NCBI GenBank assembly: GCA_950097015.1
Contig: CATNEN010000001.1
Location: forward strand, 20,823,501 to 20,887,500
Length of the DNA stretch: 64,000 nt
DNA from: Macrostomum hystrix
Taxonomy: Eukaryota > Platyhelminthes > Macrostomidae
Reading direction: 5' to 3'
Shown here: piece after piece, positions 47,327 through 58,458 of the stretch
How the letters are laid out: every line of letters starts with the position of its first letter
Numbering within the stretch: position 1 is the stretch's first letter
The notes under the pieces: model-generated
The model's input: only the letters and a program-made list of their open reading frames with translations
What the model was told of the DNA's origin: nothing
Database searches by the model: none
Made by a program: the position numbers and the translations under genes

Positions 47327-48710
47327 AGTGTCTGCCCCAACAAACAAATCGGAACTCGCGAGTTTCTTGGGACTGGTCAACTTTTTCGGGAGACTGATTC
47401 CCAACTTCGCCAAGAAGACCGCTCCCCTGAATCGGCTGCGCAAATCTAATGTCGATTTCAATTGGACAGAAGAGTGCTCTCTAGCCTTCAGAAATCTTAA
47501 GGCCGAAATCGCCTCCGGCCGAACTCGATGCAGACCCATTCATCCAGAAGATACTCGCCAGAGTACGCAGCGGCAACTGGCAAGGATGCACGCAGGCCGA
47601 GTCAAGTTTCAAAGCGGTCTCCGAAACTCTGACACTGGAAAACGGACTTTTACGAGTATATATGAAGAGAAGGGTCTACATACCACCACGATTGCGCCAC
47701 GCCGCCTTCGACGCGATCCATGATACTCATTCTGGAATCCAGGCCTCCTACAACCTGCTTTCAGATTCTTGTTGGTGGGCTGGAATGCAACACGATGTGT
47801 CACACTTCGTGCAACGGTGTTCGGTATGTAGCCGCCTACGCCCACGCCTCGGCCGCGACAGGGATCGCTTGCCCGCTCCAGATCATCCGTTCCAGCGTGT
47901 TCACATGGATTGGGCTCATGTCAAAGGAACTGGCGACATTCTCATCATCGTAGATGCCTACTCTGGGTGGATAGAAGCGTTTCCCTGCATAAACAGAGTG
48001 GGCAGCACTGTCCAGCGTTGCCTCTCCGCCGTCTTTGCTCGTTTCGGTGTCCCGGAGCTATTTTTGTCAGACAACGCACCCGAATTCGTGGGAGACAGCC
48101 TTAACTCGTGGCTGCGCGCGCATGGAGCGAGGAAGATGGAATCACCACCATACTACCCACAGGCCAACGGTGCCGCAGAGAGAGCCGTGCAAACGATAAA
48201 ATCGGCGTTGCGTGCATGGTCGGAGAAAATCACGCACATGGACTTCCCGTTCTACTTGCAAAAAGTCCTCATGCACCATCGGAATTCCTCAAGAAGTCGC
48301 GGCCGATGCCCCGCTGAGCTAGTCTTAGTAGACGCCTTCGTGTGCCTGTCGTCTCTCAGTTCGAGCAAGGAGATAATGTCGTCTATCAGCCGCACCAGGC
48401 AATACCGGGCAACCAGGTAACTTATCTAATGACTGCCGGACACAAAACGGCATGGATTCTGTACAATGAGGAGCTTAGATTGACAAGCACCAACAAACTG
48501 GCACCAGCAGCATCGCAGCAAGCACCAATAGCGGACGAACAGGGAGCAGCCGACGATCTGCCTCAACATCAGACTCCAATGACAACGGCAGTCGGAGATG
48601 AGCAAGCTCCAACAACCCATGAAGAGGAGGGCCCGGAGCAGCGAAGAACTGACACTCCAGTGCGTCGAAGCCCGCGAATTCGTCACGCCCTCGATCGATT
48701 TGTGCCGTAG
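47327..48710 (+). pseudogene. Ty3/gypsy-type LTR retrotransposon pol remnant
   Basis: 47328 to about 47510 encodes the end of a reverse transcriptase (SFLGLVNFFGRLIPNFA, FNWTEECSLAFRNLK). RNase H is missing. From about 47590 a second frame gives integrase: a zinc-binding region with histidines and CSVC, then a catalytic core with D in HMDW, D in SDNAPEF and E in NGAAERAVQ. A further frame (48342-48710) carries the C-terminal region ending RRSPRIRHALDRFVP. At least two frame changes and the loss of gag, protease and most of RT make it inactive. Confidence 0.8.
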
Positions 48711-48848
48711 TTGAATAGCATGTACCTTAACCTTTTGAACTTCAGTGCAATCCCCAGGTTGTTTGAAACAAACCAACTAAAAGAACTACAACTCATGAAT
48801 TTCGTTTAAACACTTGTTGTCTCTGCTCTCCTTCCCTCGAAGGAGACA

Positions 48849-49024
48849 TGTTGCGATATTAATTATTATTTATCGGTTGTTGTCCTCAATCGTTCACTGC
48901 TGTTTATTAGGATTTTGTCTATGTCCCAAATACTCTTGACGACATTATAAAACCTCGTTCTTAAGCTCTAAGTAACATTAATAAAAAACGCCTACTATGC
49001 TTAACTAGCATCGCTTGATCAACA
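48849..49024 (+). mobile_element. 3' LTR of the Ty3/gypsy remnant
   Basis: It runs from TGTTG (48849) to CAACA (49024), a 5-bp inverted terminus. A purine-rich CGAAGGAGACA lies just upstream, where the polypurine tract is expected. Inside are TATAAAA (about 48946) and AATAAA (about 48979). Length 176 bp. No matching 5' LTR was found. Confidence 0.65.
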
Positions 49025-49290
49025 CATGACAATGTGCATCAAGGCCTGGGCCGCCTTTCGATCTGTTCGGACCGTGCTGCTCTCCGAGGCGCTGTCTGAC
49101 AGCGGTGCATTTGACGACCGATTGCCTGTACCAGTGAGCGGCCCTCTGTTCCGCTGAGCCAGCGACGACTGCGGCTGGTCGGGAACCTCATCCATGCCGA
49201 AGCCTACCGTCCAGAGCCGCCTCAGGATGTCCTGCTGTGGACTCTACAGGGACCCGCGCAGGCGTGGACAGAGACGAGCGGCCACACTAT
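49025..49290 (+). mobile_element. LINE reverse-transcriptase fragment, right part
   Basis: Frames read IKAWAAFRSVRTVLLSEALS and, after a shift, RLRLVGNLIHAEAYRPEP with DVLLWTLQGP. This order is typical of the last part of a non-LTR retrotransposon ORF. It starts directly after the LTR end. Confidence 0.45.
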
Positions 49291-49990
49291 ACCGGCCCTC
49301 TTTTTGATGATGCAAGCACACAGACAGGCAGCCGGCATGAGACATGAGACATTAGAGACCTCGCCTTGATGCCCCTGGCCAGTTTCTGGTCGGCGTTCTA
49401 AAACAACAATTTTTTGTCTCTATACAATGAAAACTACCCGTTTATCTGTTTGCAACACGGGGTGCTTGCGGCCACCCGATCTTGTTGCTTATTCTGGACA
49501 AGGGTGTGTCATGAGTCATTGCTTTCACAGGCTGTTTCTCAGCTGATGTTTTTTATAACGAGTTGCTATTCCTGGATGCAGCGGTACACTTGTTTCTTTA
49601 GAAAAATACTTTATTTGCAGTGGCTATTAATTTAGCTATTAATAGAAACATAACCTACTTCTTATGGTATTTATAATTCTCACTTCATGTCTGACAGGTC
49701 CGAAAGGCCCTACCTTACCGCAGCTTTAACTTGTTATTTAATAAAGTTTTAGTCGGCACTCACACATCCATATCTCCGCCACTGCTACTGGAGCACCTGC
49801 TGACTCAGAGAAGGAAGACTGTCGTTTACTAGCAAACGTAAATTCCATTTGATTATTTTAAACAGGGGATATTGAATGCTGATCCTGGAGGATTTTATTT
49901 GGAAGACATAGAGCCAACACTAATTGGCACTAATGCCAACATTAGTGCCCTGAAGTTCCAATGCTCTCTGTTCTGTAGTCGCTCGTCTGA
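49291..49990. other. Intergenic, unclassified
   Basis: No gene or repeat family recognised. Confidence 0.4.
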
Positions 49991-50165
49991 AGGCAGCGTA
50001 CAGCTGTTCAGCCCATAGACTGGTAGGACGGAACACCAACCCCCTTAATTACCCAAGCTGATGCTGGTACCCATATAACAGCTGGGTGAACTGAAGCAAT
50101 GTAGACTCATGTGTCTTGCTATAGGACACAAATTGTCCCAATTGACCCAAGAACCAAACCCACCT
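49991..50165 (-). mobile_element. SINE family 2, antisense tail fragment
   Basis: Its reverse complement carries GACAATTTGTGTCC, TTGCTTCAGTT, CCCAGCTGTTA, GGGTAATTAAGG and GGGCTGAACAG, in the order of the copy at 43456. The tRNA head is absent. Confidence 0.55.
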
Positions 50166-50681
50166 CCAATTTTCAAGTAGTGAGTCCGACGAGTTTATCT
50201 AAAACTAGATAACAGATCCCCTCATTATAAAAATTCATGATTATGATTATACAAATAGTCTGATGCGAAACGTTTACCTAGACCTGAGTTCACAATCACA
50301 CGAGACTCTAAGTCTTTTTTAGTCTTTTGAAGGCAGACCTTTCTCTAACGCGAGGAAGAATCCATAAAACTTTGAGCACTTGAAAGACTTAAGGATTTTT
50401 TACCATGGTTTTACGAGGTGCCCTGAAATAAAGCAATTTAACAATGCTGGGGGTTTAAATGCACTGAAAAACTTTTTGAGTGCATCTTCCATATTCGTTT
50501 CTTTTTCTCTGATTGATTGATTGATTTTCTTTCTTGAATTTTTTGAAATATTTGGCAAAACTACGAGTGTTTTCAGTGATTGGTTCATTTTAAGCGTTTA
50601 ATATACTTTATGACTAACTTCCAAACGACCTGCCTCTCTTGGCTTCATCAGGTGCATCTGCGTCCTGGCCACAAGTGCGCA

Positions 50682-53600
50682 ATGCTGCAAAGAACTCTGC
50701 AGGTCTGGCTCATACTGACAATCTCATTGTCATGCACTTCTGCCGTGTCAGTACCGACTGAGCAGTCATCAGGTGAGCTCATTAGGCAGGCTTCTCAAGG
50801 CATTGCCAGTTGTCAAGAGTTTCACTGAGATCGGTGAGCATTTTGCCTGGCCTCTCATTTCAGATGTCGATGAAGCTGAAGCCACATTAGCGAGGCTGAG
50901 GAGAGCCGCCTGCAGTGCTGGCGACTGCCAGAATGGAGGCGTTTGCTGGCCGGGTCCTGTGACTGCGAGTACGCCTCCGTGCCTGTGTCCTCTGGGCTAC
51001 ACTGGCGCCTACTGCACTGTTGTTGATCCTAGTGCAGTGGACTACTGCGCACCCGGACCAGACATGCCCTGCAAAAACGGAGCCACCTGCAACCGAATCG
51101 CCGTCAGTCCCTTCTACAGCTGCAGCTGCGTTCTTGGATTCACAGGTGGCGACTTTGTCATTGTGATTTTCCTAAACTAGTTTAAAAAATTGTTACCATA
51201 ACGGATTGCTTTTATTTTTTTAAACTGAAAGATCCCAAAATGTTCTTTCCCAGTTATTCCATAGCTACGAGTATGAAGCTGAGTTGCGTGAGCCATAGAG
51301 TAGGGTTCATTAGAAAGTCAGCCCGCATATTAACTTGGTGCTAATACGATGCTCGTATCTTAATCAAATTTGTTAAACCGTTAAACAACTGCAGGCGACC
51401 ACTGTGAAATCAACATCGATGACTGCGCCAGCCGGCCCTGCATCAACGGCCAGTGCACAGACCTGGTGAACAGCTACAACTGCAGCTGCTACAGCGGCTG
51501 GGAGGGCTCCAACTGCAGCACCAACCATGACGACTGCTTCGCTGGCGCCTGTGCCAACGAGGGCCGATGTCTGGACGGCAACGGAACGTGAGTGCTGGTA
51601 ATTGTGCGGTTGCCGCAATTATTGTGGTAAATTGCTTCTGCATTCCGTTTCAAATTTCCTCAGACCAAATAAATCACTAGACGTGCGTCGGGGGAACCAC
51701 CAGAAACGGGAAATTAAGAATTAGTTATCACTGAGGCATTGACCTCAATGACACTAAAGCATCGCGGATCGAGGGGTCGAAAGTCAAATTTTGTTTCGAT
51801 CATACTATTAAAAGTGCAGAGGGTTGATCCGAAATCTCTATGTAAATCTAAAATCATTGTATTTTTAGAAAACATGATTAGGTCCTAATTGGCTAGGGAG
51901 ACTAGCCTCACTTATTCGATCACCCGCACTTACGCCGGAGTGTCTTCGTTAAAAGTTGTAAACATTTTTATTTTGTTATTTCGATCAAGGTTCAGCTGTG
52001 ACTGCACAGGCACTGGGTTCTCTGGTAGCAGGTGCGAAGTCAACATCGACGACTGCGCACCGAATCCCTGCAGAAATGGAGCCACCTGTGTTGATGGTCT
52101 CAGAGATTACACATGCGTGTGCCACGATGGCTATACTGGGAAAAACTGTTTGACTGACTTTCTGGACTGCATTCCCCACAAGTGCCTGCATAACGGCATT
52201 TGCTATGAACGCAGCAACCAGGCTCTGTACAAAAGCGCATTGTTGCCAGTCCCATTCAACGGCTCCTTCAGCTACTCGCTGGCAGCTGGCTTCGTGTGCG
52301 CCTGTCCAGCTGGTGAGGGATTTAAAATCAATACATTGTAAACGCTAAGGAGAATCAAAAGAATTTCTTATCGTCAGGGAGTGTACACTCCCTCTGCGTT
52401 GGATGTTGACCCACTTAGGGCTTAAACTGTACTACGAGCCACAAAGCCTTCCACGGCTTGCTGTGGCCTCGCTGTGGAATCGAGGTCAGGGGCCGCTTCG
52501 ATTCAAAACCCGAGTGTTATTCGCTAATGGATAAATTAAGTTCGAATGCAGTAATAAAACAAAATCATCAGGTGCCTACGGGGAAACCTGCTCTGTGAAC
52601 CCGGACGACTGCGTGCTGCCCGGCACCAAACAGAGCGTGTGCGCTCACGCCTCGAGCTGCACGGACGGCCTGGCCTCATTCACCTGCCACTGCCTGCCCG
52701 GATATGAGGGCGCCAACTGCTCGGTGTACATCAACGAGTGCGAGCTGTTCCGTCAGCCGTGTCGCAACGGAGCTGTCTGCAAGGACCTGCTGGCTGACTA
52801 CGCCTGCACCAACTGCCCGTCAGAGTTCGGCGGCAAGAACTGCAGCGTCAGGCTGACCGGCTGCGACTCCGCGCCGTGTCGGAATGGCGCCACCTGCGAG
52901 CCGGTTCTCTTGAGGGAGCTGCCGACACCTGAGCACGGACACCTGTGCACCTGCACCCCAGGATGGACGGGCTCTCAGTGCAACCTCACAACCCTGGTCT
53001 CATTCAACGGCTCCGCCAGCTTCAGCGCCCTGCTCAGCATCGCAGCCTCGAGCAGCTCAGCTGACTGGACCTTCGACCTCTCATTCCGGAGCAGTCTCAC
53101 CCAGTTCGATCTGATTCGGCTGTCCTCAGACTCGGGACTCATCCGAGTCGGTGCTCACAACTCCAGCCTCGTGCTGCTGCTGCTGAATAGCAGCTCATCG
53201 TCTGTGATTGGTCAGACCAAGTGGCCAATCAGTGACAGTCTGGCTGCTGCTGATTGGCTCACACTGTCAGTCAGCCTGACCAATGGCAGTGCGACACTGA
53301 CTCGGACGGGGTCGTCAGGAGTGAGGCAGTCTCTCACACAGCTGGTTGACGGACTGTCGCACACATTCAAGCGAGGCTCAGTTTCAGTTCGGGTCGGAGG
53401 CGACGCAGCATCGGCCAGTGGCGGCTTCCGCGGCTGCGTGCGGGATGTGCGACTCGCGACTTCCAACTTGACATTCGTCGCCATGGAGACCACGGTGGAG
53501 TCGAGCAACGCGACCTGGGGAATGTGCAGTCGATCGGTGCAGTGCGGCAGCCCATGGCCCTGTGAGCTGAGCACGAGCTCGAGGTGCTTGGATGTGTGGA

Positions 53601-54957
53601 ATGACTTTGTGTGCCAGTGCGCAGCGGACTTTGGTGGCCGCAACTGTTCCGTGCGACTTCCATCGTTCTCATTCGGACTGGGTGGCAACGCGTCCTCAGC
53701 GAGCTTCGAGTCAGTGCCCGCCGTCTCAAGCGTGTTCGGCGGCGACTCGTGGACGATCGAGCTGAAGCTGGTGACTCTGTCTCCGGGAGCGTTTCTGATG
53801 CTGCTGGGCGACCCGAGCGACTCGGCGACTACTCCGCGACTGCTCGTCACGGTGAGTAAAGTTTACTCGTAGTCCCGGCGAATTGCTTCAGTAGTGATTT
53901 CATACATATACCATACATACTGCTCACATTTCAGATTAACCCTGCAGGCCTTCTGTTTACCCAACTGCTGCTTAGCAACGGCTCCCTTGTCGCATCGCTA
54001 ACATCCTCAGTCTCTGTGGCTACGGGGAGTTTTGTCTACGTAAGGATCTACTTATCGATCAAGGGACATGATGTTGAGATGTCTTTGTCAGTGGCGTCGT
54101 CAATGAAGACAGCATCACCGAGCTGTGCAGCCGTTCTGCCGCGGCTGTCCATTGAGCTCATCGTCGGTGGCTTCAGCGGAGCCACTGCAGCTTCCGCACT
54201 GAAGATGTCTCTGCCGAGCAGCAGTGGCAGGAGGCTGAGGAGATCTGCTGCCGTCCTGCCGGTGAGCGTTGCATCAGCAGCCGGCAATGTGACGGCATTC
54301 CGCGGCGTCCTGAGCTCCATCAGACTGAACGGTCAAAACACACTGCTTCTGGGATCCGTGGCATCCAGCTTGGTTGAGCGCCTGCCAGGAGCCGTGCTGC
54401 CGAGCTCCTCGGAAGGCGTGGCCATCGGTGCCACCTCGGAGAACTTCTGCGACACTTTCAAGCCATGCAAGAATGGAGCGACCTGCACAAATGTTTTCTA
54501 CTTTTCGTACTCGTAAGTGAGAAGGCTGTTAATGATGGCCTGAAGAACTGGGAATTTTATCGCCTAACACAATTTCAAGCTTTTCTTGAATCTCTCGAAT
54601 CTGCAGCTGCAAGTGCGCCAGCGGGTGGCGAGGTGCCGAATGCACAGACAGGGACTTTGCTCAGCCTAGTGGTCTCTCTACTGCCGTCGTCATCGGCGTT
54701 GTCGTTTCCGTCGTGGCAGTGATTTGCGCAGTGGCAGGTGAGCAGAATAAACAGTTTTATTCACGATTTCAGTCACGATGATGAGTGGCACCACTTTCCA
54801 TTGATCAGGGATTGTGACCCTGAAGATCTTGCGCTCGTCAGCAGGGCAGGAAAAGCCGCCCTCAACAGACATCGACGAGGACGGTCCGACAGGTGTTCGA
54901 ATGGGACACCTGAGACCTGAGGGAACGAAACCGTGCAAACAAGATATGTTTTTCTGA
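50682..54957 (+). CDS. C: EGF/two-laminin-G single-pass receptor with QDMFF tail
   Basis: Exons: 50682-50772, 50864-51145, 51395-51587, 51990-52312, 52572-53851, 53935-54512, 54607-54737, 54809-54957. Total 3027 nt, 1008 residues. Exon 1 encodes a signal peptide ([16 protein letters not shown]). Exons 2-4 encode EGFs and the variant module ([29 protein letters not shown]). Exon 5 holds three EGFs, a laminin-G domain and another EGF. Exon 6 completes a second laminin-G domain. Exon 7 finishes an EGF and encodes the span (about 941-964, [20 protein letters not shown]). The 44-residue tail ends CKQDMFF and lacks tyrosine. The tail shares VR-x-GH-[IL]-R and QDMFF with B1. Exon 5 is almost identical to D and A1, unlike its neighbours. 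A hydrophobic C-terminus (M-F-F) fits a class II PDZ ligand, which is inference. Confidence 0.88.
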
Positions 54958-57900
54958 ACAGTGAAGCAATTGAATTCAAGTTTTCTCATTACATTTTGTA
55001 ATCTGAGGTGGAAACAATAATCTTAAACTAAGCAAACCTTTGGCTTCTCGTGTGTCACTTTGTCACGGTAGGGAAATGTTCTAAATGCCGGAAATTTTCC
55101 TGAAGGGTATATTCGTAACTATGCCTGGCCCCTTTTTAACAATTATTGCCTGATATTTAAGAGCGCATAATCAACCTTAAGTTCGTAACCCGCCTACGAA
55201 CGCATCGGGTTGCTGCATGTTTTTTTGGAAATTCTATTAATGGTATGGAACGTTTGTATCACTATTAATGACGAAGTCTTCAGCTATGTGACAAAGCTCC
55301 TAGCGTTTGTTACTATTTTGTATTTTAAATATTTCAGCCCACTTCTATAAGAAAGTTTGTCAAAACAAAAAAATCTAATGAAGCGGTAAAACAGCTGTAG
55401 TTTTTTTATCGAACTGTTCTACTTATATATTTAAATGATTCATCATCTGAATATCTCTTGTCTTGTTAATGGATCAAGTCAAGATTTTTTTTCTTTCTTG
55501 GTTCTCCTTACATTTTTACCTTCCTAAATAAAACTTTTAACCCTCCCCCAAATGGCCAATTAACACGTAGTTAACGCCTTATGACGTTTCCAGTAGCAGA
55601 CAGAAAAAAATGAGTGGACTAGTAGCGGTAGATATAGGCAATAAGTTTATAAGTTGTGTGGGGCTTCTATTTTAAGATGTTCGTAAGAATTCTACGAAAA
55701 TACGAGTAAACTCTAATGAGTTAAGCACAGCAACAATATTTAAAATATGAGCTTCAAAAACTGATGTACTATCGCAACACAGAAGAAAACTAAGAAATTC
55801 GCAGCGCTTAAGCACACGTTAAAAAAACAATTTAAATATAAGGAAAGATATTGTGACGATTTTCCCGGCTGCGCCAGATGAATGAAGGCGAAATGACTAA
55901 CTCAAGAATCCTAATTCAGATAATTAAATTTGTCGAGTGGTAGCACTCTGGACTGACGATTGCGATTAAAATGGCGGTGACAATGGCTCTATTTGAAAAC
56001 GCCTCACATGGTAGGGTTGCAGCAGAGATGGGGGCGTGACCAAACAAATGAACAGGCAGTGGCAATGTTAGACGAACAGCTAGTGGCAATGGGTGGCGAG
56101 AACAAGAGCTACGGACGAGAAAGAGCGGCGGGACGAGGCCAAGGAGGAGCGCACTGGGGCGGGAGTGGCGTTAAATAGGCTGGCGCAAAGTTTAACATAA
56201 TTTATGCTACTACGCGGGATTGGCTAGAAAATGAACAGGCAACTGACCTTTGCACATGAGCGTGGATGCGCGCGATTGGCTGGAAAGAAAAGAATGACTA
56301 CAGGCTGCGCAAGGGACGTAATTATAAGAATTCATTTATTCATTTATCCACCCATTCATTTATTCATTTCAGCGCAAACACGGCCCGGCCTAACCTGGCC
56401 TGACACAACCCGACCCGACACGGCCCGACGCGACCCGGCCCGGCCCGGCCTGGCCTGCAAAATCGGAGCCGGCCTGGACCCTATCTGGAGACGAGACCTG
56501 GAGGAGGCCGGGACCGCACAAGAAGATCTGATCGACGAAGGGACGGGGACAATGGACGCTAGGGAAAGGGGACTCCTTAGAAATGGGAACCCTCTGCTAA
56601 CTCAACCAATGCGTTTTTGGGCCTTTGCCCCTCCTTTGCCACTGCCCTCCTTAGGACAGTGGTTGGCGTGCCTGCCAACCAAGTATTCGAATGCTTTGCG
56701 CTGTACTAAACTCGGGGCTGTGACCCCACTCAACTCAAAACCTCTTGCGCGCTGTTGATAAGGCTTTACCACCCCCTCGGAAAGGGGGTATACGGAATAT
56801 ACGGAATTGCATATTATCTGACAGCGTAATTAAGCTCGCTAAAACAGCCTTACTCGGGACCACATTAATTGCAATTTCCATAGCGCATACTGCGGTAAGT
56901 GACAACATCACAATGTGATTAAGCCAAGTCGCAAAAATATTCAGAACAAAATTTATTTTGTGGTACGCTTGTTTTTTAGCGACAAAAGAAATCTAACCCG
57001 ACAGTGTAGCTAGTAAAAGAGAAAACGCGGAAGAAACAGGTGTTCGGGCAAACGCTGTTTGTCTTTAAATTCGTTCAAATACTTCATTGGAACAGAAATG
57101 ATTATAAACTGATGCCTAAAGTACGCGATATGAGTATTAAAATAAAATCCATGCTATTGGTGATATATTATCTGATATACAATATAACATATAAGATAAT
57201 ATTTCTTTATTTTGCCTTTTCTTTCGCTCGTCTTGCTATAGTTTCTCTTTTTGCGCAAAATCAATTTATTATTTTTGTTTATTGTATTTCAATAACCATT
57301 TTCTGTATTTATTTACGCTTTTGCCAATAATGCTCCATCGTGTCTTGCAATGTTACTTTAATAAATTCGCTTATTATTTTTTTGTCACAGCTCATTTTCT
57401 CTCTTTTGTAAAAATTTGAACGGTCCTGGTTATTTAATATCCAGTTTTATATTAAGCAAATACATATTGCATAATGTTGGCAAAACAGGCTTCTTGCCTT
57501 AGCAAAATCGACTACTGCAACTAGATGGACCTTTTCCATCGTGCGAGCCAAGCATTTACAAAAGAAGCGACCAATTTCAGATGTCTTGTTACGCTCGTAA
57601 ACAGTCGAATTCTACGCTGACAAGCACAAACTCGAGCGCTATTGTATCGACCATGAGAAATAGTTAACCAAAATTTAAACACAATGGCCTGCAGAAGGTG
57701 AGCTTGCTTTCTATGTACTCAAATAGTACGCGTTTTAATATTGCTCGATTAAGGTGAAGGATGCTAAACCGCCTTTAAGTCATGTGCGGGCAAATTTTCG
57801 ACGAACTGTAGGTTTTAACTCAATTACCTTGCGTCTGTATAATTTGTTATCGAAAGTTATGAAACTCGAATGGAAATGCCAGCAAACCCAGCAGGACTGC

Positions 57901-58306
57901 TCATCTTTCCTTTTGAAGTTTGTTTTACCTGAGGTAAATAACTGCGTGAACTTTCTTTTGCTACCCTTTATTAATTTAGTTGATCCAGTCTTGTGCTGGC
58001 GGGTGTAGGGTCATTGTTGTGCTGGTGCTGCTATTAGAGACGCACAAGCTTCAACTCGAATGTAGAGAATTTATTCAGCTTTCTAATCAAACGAACATTT
58101 TGAAAGTCTGTTTGCACGACACGGAATTTGTCAGAATTTTTCTCCAAGTAGTGCTTTAGAATTTCCTATCTACTTAGTGTATTTTCGGGACAGCCAGTCA
58201 GGCCAAACTGGTCCGGAAAATGGGGGTTTGGCGGGGAGTTCTCTCCAGTTTCTATTCTCTAGAGCTCTAGTATGGGCCTGACCAACAGATTAAAAAGGAG
58301 AGGGAG
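54958..58306. other. Intergenic, C to D
   Basis: 3.3 kb without a supported gene. Mostly AT-rich, with a GC-rich low-complexity tract of GGCCC/CCCGAC-like units at 56372-56460. Open frames of 96 and 175 codons lack any domain or splice context. AATAAA near 55527 is too far from C to be assigned with confidence. Confidence 0.5.
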
Positions 58307-58314
58307 TATAAAAG
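58307..58314 (+). promoter_or_regulatory. TATA box of gene D
   Basis: TATAAAAG, 145 bases upstream of the chosen ATG at 58459. No similar box was seen before A1, B1 or C. Confidence 0.5.
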
Positions 58315-58458
58315 TTTACCAGGAACTATGAATTTCATAGTACAGAAAGCTGTAAAGCGAGTTATCTCACTTAAAGACCCGTGATTATATAAATGAAGTG
58401 AATGAAAATCAATAAACAAAATGACAAAATGACATCTTTTTCCTTCTTTACGAGTCAG

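Noticed and set aside
56231-56758. 175-codon frame in the C-D spacer
   Set aside because: It crosses a low-complexity GGCCC/CCCGAC tract, and shows no domain or splice context.
57040-57330. 96-codon hydrophobic frame
   Set aside because: AT-rich sequence gives Phe, Ile and Tyr by composition; no other sign of a gene.
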